From Betaproteobacteria bacterium (GTDB lineage: Bacteria; Pseudomonadota; Gammaproteobacteria; Burkholderiales; UBA9220): 8,000 bases of DNA. The DNA lies in contig DOVS01000333.1 of NCBI GenBank assembly GCA_003519965.1, forward strand, positions 1 through 8,000. Reading direction: 5' to 3'. Below, piece after piece: positions 1 to 5,436 of the stretch (positions are counted from its first letter, which is position 1; each line of letters starts with the position of its first letter). The notes beneath the pieces were generated by a model. That model was given only the letters and a program-made list of their open reading frames with translations, searched no databases and had not been told where the DNA came from. A program made the translations under genes and the position numbers.

Positions 1-262
1 TACGGCCCGTCACGCCCTCGCCAATGAGAAAGCGCCCGCGCCGGATTTCCTCCGGCGATAAACCCGCCGCCGCCACCACTTGCAGCGCATCGTCGGCCTC
101 TTCCACCAGGCTGACCATGCTGCGCTTCATTTGCAAATGGGAGGACAACAAGTTAAGCACGTTGTGCAACGTTTTATGAAGATCGAACGAGGAACTCAGT
201 ATTTTGCTGATCTCATAAATGGTAATGAGCTCCACCATTCCACCATGGTTATCTTGCCGCAT
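1..262 (-). CDS. nifA: NifA, nitrogenase regulon activator, N-terminal GAF part (runs off window)
   Basis: NifA is the sigma-54-dependent enhancer-binding protein that activates nif and fix promoters. Only the N-terminal sensory part is present. Translating the minus strand gives ELITIYEISKILSSSFDL, then a stretch with VLNLLSSHLQMKRSMVSL, then AAAGLSPEEIRRGRFLIGEG, and finally VTGR at the edge. This is the typical start of the NifA GAF domain. The AAA+ and DNA-binding domains must lie beyond position 1. Two in-frame ATGs compete: the one at 268 has the AGGA element only 2 nt upstream, whereas the one at 262 has it 8 nt upstream, so I chose 262; 268 remains possible. The gene is preceded by about 190 bp of non-coding DNA with a sigma-54-like promoter. 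No nifL-like reading frame precedes it here. Confidence 0.9.
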   Translation of the reverse strand, partial: MRQDNHGGMVELITIYEISKILSSSFDLHKTLHNVLNLLSSHLQMKRSMVSLVEEADDALQVVAAAGLSPEEIRRGRFLIGEGVTGR

Positions 263-330
263 TGTCATGTTCCTCGCGGAGGGCTCTCCGGCATTCACTT
301 GACCAAGACTATGGATATAGCCGCAATATA

Positions 331-346
331 AGCAAGATGCGATCCA
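331..346 (-). promoter_or_regulatory. Putative sigma-54 (-24/-12) promoter of nifA
   Basis: On the minus strand the sequence TGGATCGCATCTTGCT has the GG-N10-GC spacing that defines sigma-54 promoters (consensus TGGCAC-N5-TTGCW). The -12 element TTGCT is intact and the -24 element deviates at two bases. The predicted transcription start is near 320, about 58 nt before the chosen nifA start. No TGT-N10-ACA NifA site is visible upstream, so activation by NtrC rather than autoactivation is the simpler inference. Confidence 0.5.
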
Positions 347-428
347 ACAATGAATTCATTTTATTTCAACGAGTTATATTCATGCGCTGGACGGAAGCGG
401 CTTGCTTATGGTGCGGACGACAAAGACA

Positions 429-445
429 TCCCCCGCTTTGGTGCA
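429..445 (-). promoter_or_regulatory. NtrC-like binding site upstream of nifA
   Basis: On the minus strand TGCACC-N5-GGGGGA resembles the NtrC dyad TGCACC-N5-GGTGCA, matching 10 of the 12 arm bases. It is centred about 117 bp upstream of the start predicted for the sigma-54-like nifA promoter, a normal enhancer distance. A second half-site (GGTGCG on the plus strand, 410-415) lies 30 bp away, about three helical turns. The motif is short and could be chance. Confidence 0.33.
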
Positions 446-455
446 GGTCAACAGG

Positions 456-806
456 TCAGCCATGGCGCTTGGAGAACAAAGCGGCGAGTTTTTCGATCAC
501 GCCGTGCTCCTGTTCGTCGAAGGAAAAAATCGGGTCGGAAAATCCCGTCGCCCTGGCGCGCTCCTCGGCAATGGTCAAATGCTGGCTCTCTTCGTAGTAC
601 TCCGTTTCCGAACAGGTGACTTGCGTCACGAACACGTCCGGTTCGTGACAATCGTTGATTCCCAGCACGTAGACCGTCACGCTAATCACTTTTTCCTTGG
701 GCAGGGCGACCGCCTCCGGGTGCAGCGAAACGATCGCGCCGCCGCCGTCGGCGGCTTGCTGAATAGCGCCGTAGGTAGATTCCAGTTTTTCCTTGGTATC
801 GGTCAT
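456..806 (-). CDS. Unrecognised small acidic soluble protein, nif-cluster neighbour
   Basis: A 116-residue protein that I do not recognise. The start at 806 (MTDTKEKLE) is chosen because a GAGGTG ribosome-binding site sits 7 nt upstream; an in-frame ATG at 845 has no such site. The protein has no signal peptide or membrane segment. It reads as mixed alpha/beta: a short helix (residues 3-19), a beta-rich core around VISVTVYVLGI (40-50), two cysteines at 53 and 65, and an acidic C-terminal half ending in a helix (about 101-113). The gene lies upstream of nifA on the same strand, separated by about 190 bp of control sequence, and is divergent from the membrane-protein gene that starts at 923. 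Its position suggests a nif-associated protein, but the sequence gives no function. Confidence 0.7.
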   Translation of the reverse strand: MTDTKEKLESTYGAIQQAADGGGAIVSLHPEAVALPKEKVISVTVYVLGINDCHEPDVFVTQVTCSETEYYEESQHLTIAEERARATGFSDPIFSFDEQEHGVIEKLAALFSKRHG

Positions 807-873
807 GTTTTTTGCACCTCGCCGGAAACAAAAAATATCGTTCAACCCAATGACGGCATTCTGTTCAATTTGT

Positions 874-895
874 GATAGGGTAACTAGATCCTATC
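874..895. repeat. Inverted repeat in the divergent intergenic region (possible operator)
   Basis: GATAGG-N10-CCTATC is a perfect 6-bp dyad with 16-bp centre-to-centre arm spacing. It lies in the 116-bp gap between the divergently transcribed genes at 806 and 923. Its position and helical spacing would suit a dimeric regulator controlling either gene. I could not fix a convincing -35/-10 pair for either direction, so this rests on symmetry and position only. Confidence 0.3.
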
Positions 896-922
896 TGAAA
901 ATTTGCCGGGATTCGATTCCCC

Positions 923-1771
923 ATGTCAGAAAAACCGACAGATTTCGATATCGACGCCATCCCTACGATGGAGCCGTTCGATGACCTCATGAGCGACAAT
1001 CCGCCGGACACCATGACAGAACCGGCGGCCGAAGCCGAGCCGCCCGCCGGGGAACCCGCCGTTGCCGCCGAACCCACGGTGGATGAAACGCCGGCGGCTG
1101 AAACCGAAGCTCCGGATGAAACCGCGGAAACGAACGAAGCGAAACCGGGGCGCATGGCGTGGCTGAGCGCCGCGTTCGCGCGCGCGCGCGAACGGCTGGC
1201 CGCGCTGTTCCAGCGCCGTGGCGGTACATCGCCGGTGGATGAAGAGGAAGGAGAAGAAGAGACAGAGACCGACGCCGGCGGCGCGGCCCCCTCTCCAGCC
1301 GCCGAGGAAACCGCCGCCGAGGAAACCGCCGCCGGGGTAGAAGACGCGGCGGAGGACGGCGAACAACCGGCGCCGCGCCGCAAACGTCTCGCCGTCTGGA
1401 TCGCGGCAGTGGCGGTTGCCGGTCTCGTGCTGGGCGTAGGCGTCTCTTTATTGAGCTACTCCCGGATTCAGCACCACCGCGCGCGCGAAATCCAACACTT
1501 AAAAACCCAAATTCAGCAGATGAAAACCCACATAGAAACCAAGGACAGCGAAATCGGCGCACTGCGCAGCCAAGCGCAAGCCGCCGCCAAACCACCTCCT
1601 GCTCCGCAGACGAAGCCATCGACGGCGGCAACCGCCGCGACGAACCCAGCCGCTCCCGCGGAAGAAGAACCGGCGGCGGTCGGCTCGTGTGTCGTCACTA
1701 ATCAGAAAAACGCCGCCGGCAGCTTAAAAGAATGCATCGACGCCTTTAATGCGGCGGAAGGCGACCGCTAA
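923..1771 (+). CDS. Acidic Ala/Glu/Pro-rich single-pass membrane protein, unknown function
   Basis: An unrecognised 282-residue protein. Residues 1-150 are low-complexity and acidic (Ala, Glu, Pro, Thr), broken by a basic amphipathic stretch at about 77-100. Arg/Lys at 152-155 then precede one hydrophobic segment at about 156-178 that ends in a Leu-Ser-Tyr-Ser run. A charged, Gln-rich probable coiled coil follows (about 183-222), then a Pro/Ala linker and a short C-terminal segment with Cys256 and Cys271. By the positive-inside rule the acidic N-terminus should be cytoplasmic and the coiled coil with both cysteines periplasmic, where they could form a disulfide. The start follows a weak GGGA site. 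It is the only plus-strand gene here. The antisense frames are also open because of the GC-rich codons, but this frame alone gives a coherent membrane-protein layout. A structural or scaffold role is speculation. Confidence 0.7.
   Translation: MSEKPTDFDIDAIPTMEPFDDLMSDNPPDTMTEPAAEAEPPAGEPAVAAEPTVDETPAAETEAPDETAETNEAKPGRMAWLSAAFARARERLAALFQRRGGTSPVDEEEGEEETETDAGGAAPSPAAEETAAEETAAGVEDAAEDGEQPAPRRKRLAVWIAAVAVAGLVLGVGVSLLSYSRIQHHRAREIQHLKTQIQQMKTHIETKDSEIGALRSQAQAAAKPPPAPQTKPSTAATAATNPAAPAEEEPAAVGSCVVTNQKNAAGSLKECIDAFNAAEGDR
1298..1327 (+). repeat. Perfect 15-bp tandem duplication inside the acidic protein gene
   Basis: GCCGCCGAGGAAACC occurs twice head to tail (1298-1312 and 1313-1327) and encodes AAEET twice. 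A repeat unit that is a multiple of three keeps the frame, and it suggests that the acidic linker grows or shrinks by slippage. Confidence 0.85.
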
Positions 1772-1870
1772 ACGGCAACCGCGCAAGAAGCCGTCGGCGG
1801 CGGCCATTAGACGCCCGGCTCAGACCATGCTTGCGGCAACCCGGAAATAACCGCACGAAACAACGTCCCG

Positions 1871-1946
1871 CGACAACTCGCAGTTAGCGCGGAAATACCC
1901 AGCACGCCAAGTGGAAATTTGGTCCGCGTAAAGCGCCTTGTTATGC
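1871..1946 (-). repeat. attC-like recombination site at the 3' end of the Abi gene
   Basis: Read on the minus strand, the sequence after the Abi stop codon has the order expected of an integron attC: an R''-like GCATAAC (1946-1940), the spacer AAGGCGC, an L''-like TTTACGCGGA (1932-1923), a 29-nt centre, an L'-like TCCGCGCTAA (1893-1884), a 6-nt spacer and an R'-like GTT (1877-1875). The inner arms share a perfect CGCGGA/TCCGCG, and the length of about 76 bp is within the attC range. The final GTTGTCG is a poor match to GTTRRRY beyond its first bases, and no integrase gene is in the window. It could instead be a chance hairpin or a terminator. The remainder of the 1772-1949 gap shows no gene. 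Confidence 0.42.
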
Positions 1947-1955
1947 AGTTTAGTG
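1940..1955 (+). repeat. Left copy of an inverted 16-mer flanking the Abi gene
   Basis: GTTATGCAGTTTAGTG matches the reverse complement of 2797-2812 at 14 of 16 bases, including 11 consecutive identical bases. It contains the Abi stop codon (TAA, 1952-1950) and the R''-like element of the attC-like site. Confidence 0.8.
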
Positions 1956-2789
1956 CCCATATCTTTGAAGGCAGTCTTGAATATACCTAAATATTGTATA
2001 GATCGCGTTAATTACTGCTGTCGCTTCAGGTTCATCCAGCAGCTCATTAGCGTGAGCTAAGCTTGCTTTGTTTCGTATTATTGAGAACGCATCAATAGAT
2101 GTTGCAAAAGCTTGCAGAACTCTTGTTACCTCTGCGGAACAAGGCCCATCAGGGGTAAGCGCCGGATGTGATTTCCTCAGTGATTTGAAGGCCTTTGAAG
2201 TAATTATCTTTTGGTTTGCCTCTATACCGTTGCTCACACATAGATCGACCAAATACCCATGCAAAGCGGTATGCGCCCTATCAATCGCGCTCGAAGCGTT
2301 TGCGTGACCGATTAATGCCTTGGCATCAGCCAAAGCCTGAGCAACAACACTCGCTGGCGATGCCATCGGCTCTGGCGGAGATACATAGTCAACTGTCTCG
2401 TGCAGTTCATTATCTATTATTCGGTATGGAACATTGTGCTTTTCGAGAAGCTTGTTGACATGCGAATGGTCAGGAACAGCTATATCGTTAGCACCGAGAT
2501 CTTCGCATGCATCACAAAATGCAGCGATAAACCCCGGAGCGTCGGACGATGCACTGGATGCGTGACGCTCAAGATCAGACTTAGCCCAAGATAAACTAGA
2601 GCTGCGTGCGTAATGCTCGCTGCTAGCTTTACAGAAATATTTTTTGAACGTCTCAATAATTTGCTGTCCGTCCAACAGCGTCGAGGTAATGCGCTGTGCT
2701 AGGTAAAGAAAGTCACCTACCGCTAAGCTACTCATCGGCGTCGACGCTCCCATCGGAAATCTAAGCTCAGCATTCATTTCAAGTGACAC
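1950..2789 (-). CDS. Abortive infection (Abi_C-like) family protein in a cassette-like unit
   Basis: A 279-residue protein whose C-terminal part resembles the Abi_C domain of abortive-infection-like proteins. A helix with RAHTALHGYLVDLC (171-184) is followed by LRKSHPAL (204-211) and the signature RNKASLAHAN (239-248), which carries the family's Arg-Asn...His arrangement; a helical tail completes it. The N-terminal 140 residues are helical and not recognised. Such proteins are linked to phage defence, though a biochemical activity is usually unproven. The start is GTG at 2789, with AGGTG 7 nt upstream; ATG at 2777 is an alternative. The gene is visibly AT-richer than the fix genes, with different codon preference, which suggests transfer. 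It lies about 45 bp downstream of the last fix-operon gene, on the same strand, between inverted 16-mers, and has no obvious promoter of its own. It could therefore be transcribed by read-through. Confidence 0.7.
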   Translation of the reverse strand: MSLEMNAELRFPMGASTPMSSLAVGDFLYLAQRITSTLLDGQQIIETFKKYFCKASSEHYARSSSLSWAKSDLERHASSASSDAPGFIAAFCDACEDLGANDIAVPDHSHVNKLLEKHNVPYRIIDNELHETVDYVSPPEPMASPASVVAQALADAKALIGHANASSAIDRAHTALHGYLVDLCVSNGIEANQKIITSKAFKSLRKSHPALTPDGPCSAEVTRVLQAFATSIDAFSIIRNKASLAHANELLDEPEATAVINAIYTIFRYIQDCLQRYGH

Positions 2790-2796
2790 GATATTT

Positions 2797-2812
2797 CACC
2801 TAACTGCATAAC
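2797..2812 (-). repeat. Right copy of the inverted 16-mer, carrying the Abi ribosome-binding site
   Basis: On the minus strand this is GTTATGCAGTTAGGTG, just before the Abi start. It contains GTTATGC, the exact complement of the R''-like GCATAAC at the other end, and GTTAGGT, which fits the integron core GTTRRRY. Its last bases, AGGTG, serve as the ribosome-binding site of the GTG start. No target-site duplication is seen outside the two copies. Confidence 0.8.
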
Positions 2813-2858
2813 ACTCCCCCACGGTGTTGGCGGCCGCGCCCTGCCGAACCGCGCCGGG

Positions 2859-3344
2859 TTACACCGGACGGTTTTCCGGCTGCTTTATCTCGCCCATCCA
2901 TTGCAGCCCTTGCGCGAAGGTAATCGGTTCGAACGCGCCCGTAAAACCGGCGGCGGCCGTGGCGATGGCGTCGCGTTTCTCGCCGTTACCAAGACGTTTA
3001 AGGTCGCCCCGATCCAAGTAGAACAACTCTAGCAGTTCATTATATACCGTCGCTTCATCCCAAGGCGGCACGTAAAAGCGGACTTCCCTCATGGCAATGG
3101 CGTAACGCGTGGAGATGTCGATATTACCGGCAAATAGGAAGCATTTGCCTTCCGGGATGAGGAATTCGCCCATCACGTCCACCAACGCTTGCAGGTAGGC
3201 CAACGAATCGACGAAGCACGCCAGACATCCGATGCCGCCCTCTTCGGCGGTTAATAGGACTGGCTCCGCCTTGATTTCCGGCGGGCGTTTTTCCTCAGCG
3301 GTGGACGCCGCGAATTTCAGCGCCAGCTCCCCGCGAAATCCCAC
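2859..3344 (-). CDS. Unrecognised protein at the end of the fix operon, probably the C-terminal part of a frameshifted gene
   Basis: An open frame of 161 residues if read from the GTG at 3344; I do not recognise it. It looks soluble and well folded. It has a Cys-Leu-Ala-Cys pair (residues 40-43), a hydrophobic helix SLAYLQALVDVMGEFL (47-62), a third cysteine at 68, an aromatic stretch REVRFYVPPW, and an acidic helix YNELLELFYLDRGDL. The frame upstream is closed by a TAG at 3368, and the GTG has no well-placed ribosome-binding site. Coding-like sequence instead continues upstream in another frame (3317-3454), so the intact gene was probably about 200 residues. It is the last gene of the fixABCX-ferredoxin unit, so a role in electron transfer to nitrogenase or in regulation is an inference from position only. 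Confidence 0.6.
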   Translation of the reverse strand: MGFRGELALKFAASTAEEKRPPEIKAEPVLLTAEEGGIGCLACFVDSLAYLQALVDVMGEFLIPEGKCFLFAGNIDISTRYAIAMREVRFYVPPWDEATVYNELLELFYLDRGDLKRLGNGEKRDAIATAAAGFTGAFEPITFAQGLQWMGEIKQPENRPV

Positions 3345-3454
3345 CCGTCCCGCAATCTGGCGCCGCTAAATACCGCGGACAGCAGGCGCTCCCGCTGTTT
3401 TAGCGCCTTCAGCGCCGAACCCTCCGCGGCTTGCCGCCATTCGGCGTTTCCCAT
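3317..3454 (-). CDS. N-terminal fragment of the frameshifted fix-operon gene
   Basis: This short frame begins with ATG at 3454, only 2 nt after the ferredoxin stop codon; a GTG at 3460 would overlap that stop. It encodes MGNAEWRQAAEGSALKALKQ, then a helical stretch ending in GARLRDGWDF, before a TGA at 3317. Third codon positions are G/C-rich, as in genuine genes here. It overlaps the next frame by 28 nt. Adding one base in the short T run of GGATTTCGC (around 3336-3340) would join the two as ...GWDF-RGELALKF..., a natural-looking continuation. I read it as the N-terminus of one gene of about 200 residues broken by a one-base deletion or sequence error. A separate, translationally coupled 45-residue peptide is less likely. 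Confidence 0.5.
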   Translation of the reverse strand: MGNAEWRQAAEGSALKALKQRERLLSAVFSGARLRDGWDFAGSWR

Positions 3455-3456
3455 GT

Positions 3457-3781
3457 TCACCCCCATATTTCCGCCGGCGCCTGAAGCCGGCTGACCGGAC
3501 GGTCGGCAAGCAAGTGTTCGTCGATAATTGCCGCCACATCCTCTTGGGTCGCTTTGCCGTACATGACGCCCTCGGGATACACCAACACGCTGGGGCCGGA
3601 ACCGCACGAGCCCAGGCAACCGGTTAATGCGACGGCGAATTGCCCGCCTAGGTTACGCCGCTGGAATTCAAACATGCATTCGTCCGGCATGTCGCTGCAG
3701 CCGTTTTGGGCGCCAGAACCGCGAGGGCGCCCCGGCCCCCGGTTCCGGCTACAGAGAAAGAGGTGTTTCGGGTTTTGCCAT
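3457..3781 (-). pseudogene. Thioredoxin-like [2Fe-2S] ferredoxin gene of the fix operon, frameshifted near its start
   Basis: The gene begins with ATG at 3781, preceded by a strong AGGAGG 5 nt upstream, but the literal frame stops after ten codons (MAKPETPLSL, stop at 3751). Dropping one C of the CCC at 3772-3770 restores MAKPKHLFLCSRNRGPG, which joins the long open frame whose first Met codon is at 3690. The result is a 107-residue thioredoxin-like ferredoxin with GCLGSCGSGPSVLVYPEGVM, the family hallmark, and a C-terminal PAEIWG. Restored cysteine ligands are Cys10, Cys55 and Cys59. The fourth expected ligand, in Gly-Ser-Cys-Gly, is Gly23 here, and the usual His before Pro-Arg-Gly is Arg18. 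Relatives lie beside fixABCX in other diazotrophs and probably carry low-potential electrons toward nitrogenase. Sequence error remains possible for the frameshift; translation from 3690 alone would lack Cys10. Confidence 0.8.
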
Positions 3782-3820
3782 TCGTTCCTCCTGACGGATT
3801 AAGCCGGCGCCAACCGCGCC

Positions 3821-4111
3821 TTAACCGAATTTGAACAGAATACCGTAACCGCCACGGGGATACTCCCAGTCGACATTGCGGTAGTCGGTGCAGATGATGC
3901 GGCAAGTGCCGCACTCCAAGCAGCCGTCGGCAATCAGTACGACCTTGCCGCTGCCTTCCCGCGTATAGCACCCCGCCGGACAACACACGGTGCATTGCTG
4001 GGTCTTGCATTCGTACTCGCATACATCGGGATTACGGATGTTGACATGAGGATGATCGGTGTCCACCCGGTAGCGGTTTTGAAATAGTTTTTCCTCGACC
4101 TTGACGTTCAT
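3821..4111 (-). CDS. fixX: FixX, ferredoxin-like subunit of the FixABCX electron-bifurcating complex
   Basis: A 96-residue iron-sulfur protein that works with FixC as the membrane-side electron acceptor arm, equivalent to the Fe-S domain of ETF-quinone oxidoreductase. It passes electrons from bifurcated NADH to quinone. The N-terminus ([17 protein letters not shown]) is typical of FixX. Cysteines are at 31, 35, 40, 43, 44, 48, 64, 67, 70 and 74. The run [11 protein letters not shown] (64-74) is the CxxCxxCxxxC cluster motif, followed by the conserved ending W-E-Y-P-R-G-G-Y-G and F-G. I chose ATG 4111 over the in-frame ATG at 4126: it follows GGAGGG at suitable spacing and overlaps the fixC stop as ATGA, indicating translational coupling. 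A small GGCGC/GCGCC hairpin (3806-3820) follows the stop, without a T-run. Length matches the family. Confidence 0.95.
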   Translation of the reverse strand: MNVKVEEKLFQNRYRVDTDHPHVNIRNPDVCEYECKTQQCTVCCPAGCYTREGSGKVVLIADGCLECGTCRIICTDYRNVDWEYPRGGYGILFKFG

Positions 4112-5409
4112 CTGAATGCCCTCCATAGCTTATAGGCGTCGCCCATGAGTCCGAATAAGGAGCGTTTATGGGTAAAGCTGGAGAAAATCTCCCGCTCCTT
4201 GGTTTTTTTGTCCACCCCGTCCACCTTTAGCATGGTGTGCGCGGAACGGTTAATCAGCTCTGGATAGGTGGTGAAGAATTGATTGTTGCGATGGAATATC
4301 TCCGGCATCTCTTTGTATTTCTTTAGGTCTTTCATCACGAAACTATCGTCCAGCCGGTTGCGGTAGGCCGCGAGGTTCGCCTCGGTCATGGGCTTGCTTT
4401 CCTGCATGAGCGCCACCACGGTTTCCGCCGCGAGACGGCCGGTGGTCATGGCTAGGTTGGACCCTTCCCGATGCACGGCGTTGACGAACATACCGGCGTC
4501 GCCAACGATCATCCAGCCGTCGCCGGCGATCCTGGGAATCGCTTTGTAGCCGCCTTCCGGGATCAGGTGAGCGGTGTATTCCTTCATCTCGCCATCCGCC
4601 AGCAATGGTTTGATCGACGGATGGTTTTTCATGTTCTCCAGCAAGGCGTAGGGCGATATTTTTTGCGTTTTGAAGTCGGATAGCATGCAACCCACGCCAA
4701 TAGAAAGCGATTCTTTATTGGTGTACAAAAAACCGGTGCCCATCATGCCCTGGGTGACTTTACCGAACAGTTCGATCACCACGCCTTCGTCCTCGCCGAC
4801 ATTAAAGCGCTGCTCGATCGTCTCCTCGGGGAGAAAGTGCATTTCTTTCACCGCCAAGCCCACGTGGGTGGGATCGAGTTCCGCATGGAAGCCGGCTTTC
4901 TTGGCCAACAACGAGTTCACGCCGTCCGCCAAAATCACCACGTCGGCGTAGATCGAGCCGCCTTCGCGGTCTACTTGCACCCCGACGACCCGATTTTTGT
5001 CGTCGCGCAATAAATCGGTCACCGTAGTTTCGCAGATGACCAGAGCGCCCGCCTGACGCACTTTTTCCGAGAACCATTTGTCGAACGCCGCGCGGATAAT
5101 GGTATAGCGGTTATAGGGCGGCTGATTGAAGCCTTCCGAACGGTAATGGCTGCCGACGAAGGATTCATCGTCCAGCACCCACATGCGTTGTTCGATCAGG
5201 TGGCGCTCCAAGGGAGCGTCATCGCGAAAATCGGGGATAATCCGCTCCAGGGCGTCCGAGTACAGAATGGCGCCCTGTACATTCTTCGTTCCCGGCGTTT
5301 CGCCCCGCTCCAATTGCAGCACGTTCAACCCGGACTTTGCCAAGGTGTATGCAGCAGTATTGCCCGAAGGTCCGGCCCCCACCACGATTGCATCGAATTT
5401 TTCGCTCAT
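4108..5409 (-). CDS. fixC: FixC, FAD-containing ETF-quinone oxidoreductase-like subunit
   Basis: A 433-residue flavoprotein of the ETF-QO/FixC family. It takes electrons from FixAB and, with FixX, reduces quinone, the exergonic half that drives ferredoxin or flavodoxin reduction. The N-terminal dinucleotide-binding motif is [19 protein letters not shown] (9-27, with Gly11, Gly13 and Gly16), ending in LQLERG at the tip of strand 2. The second FAD motif, [20 protein letters not shown] (296-315), contains the Gly-Asp that contacts the FAD ribityl chain and is followed by the [10 protein letters not shown] helix. The C-terminal segment ending [19 protein letters not shown] is typical. ATG 5409 follows AGGAGGAAGG within 15 nt. 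The gene is 27 nt downstream of fixB and overlaps fixX. Length and motifs are intact. Confidence 0.96.
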   Translation of the reverse strand: MSEKFDAIVVGAGPSGNTAAYTLAKSGLNVLQLERGETPGTKNVQGAILYSDALERIIPDFRDDAPLERHLIEQRMWVLDDESFVGSHYRSEGFNQPPYNRYTIIRAAFDKWFSEKVRQAGALVICETTVTDLLRDDKNRVVGVQVDREGGSIYADVVILADGVNSLLAKKAGFHAELDPTHVGLAVKEMHFLPEETIEQRFNVGEDEGVVIELFGKVTQGMMGTGFLYTNKESLSIGVGCMLSDFKTQKISPYALLENMKNHPSIKPLLADGEMKEYTAHLIPEGGYKAIPRIAGDGWMIVGDAGMFVNAVHREGSNLAMTTGRLAAETVVALMQESKPMTEANLAAYRNRLDDSFVMKDLKKYKEMPEIFHRNNQFFTTYPELINRSAHTMLKVDGVDKKTKEREIFSSFTHKRSLFGLMGDAYKLWRAFR

Positions 5410-5436
5410 TGCCTTCCTCCTCGCGGTGCGAACCGC

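Noticed and set aside
865..1383. Minus-strand open frame (172 codons) opposite the acidic membrane protein
   Set aside because: It translates to Ser/Ala/Gly low complexity, the expected mirror of an Ala/Glu/Pro-rich gene. The plus frame has a membrane segment and a coiled coil and is coherent over its full length.
1940..2812. Reading the Abi unit as a small transposon with terminal inverted repeats
   Set aside because: There is no transposase and no target-site duplication outside the 16-mers. The match extends into attC-like sequence on one side only, which fits a cassette better. The transposon reading is not fully excluded.
3457..3690. Taking the ferredoxin as an intact 77-residue protein starting at 3690
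   Set aside because: It would lack the first cluster cysteine and the thioredoxin-fold N-terminus, while the upstream sequence encodes precisely those residues behind a strong ribosome-binding site once one base is removed.
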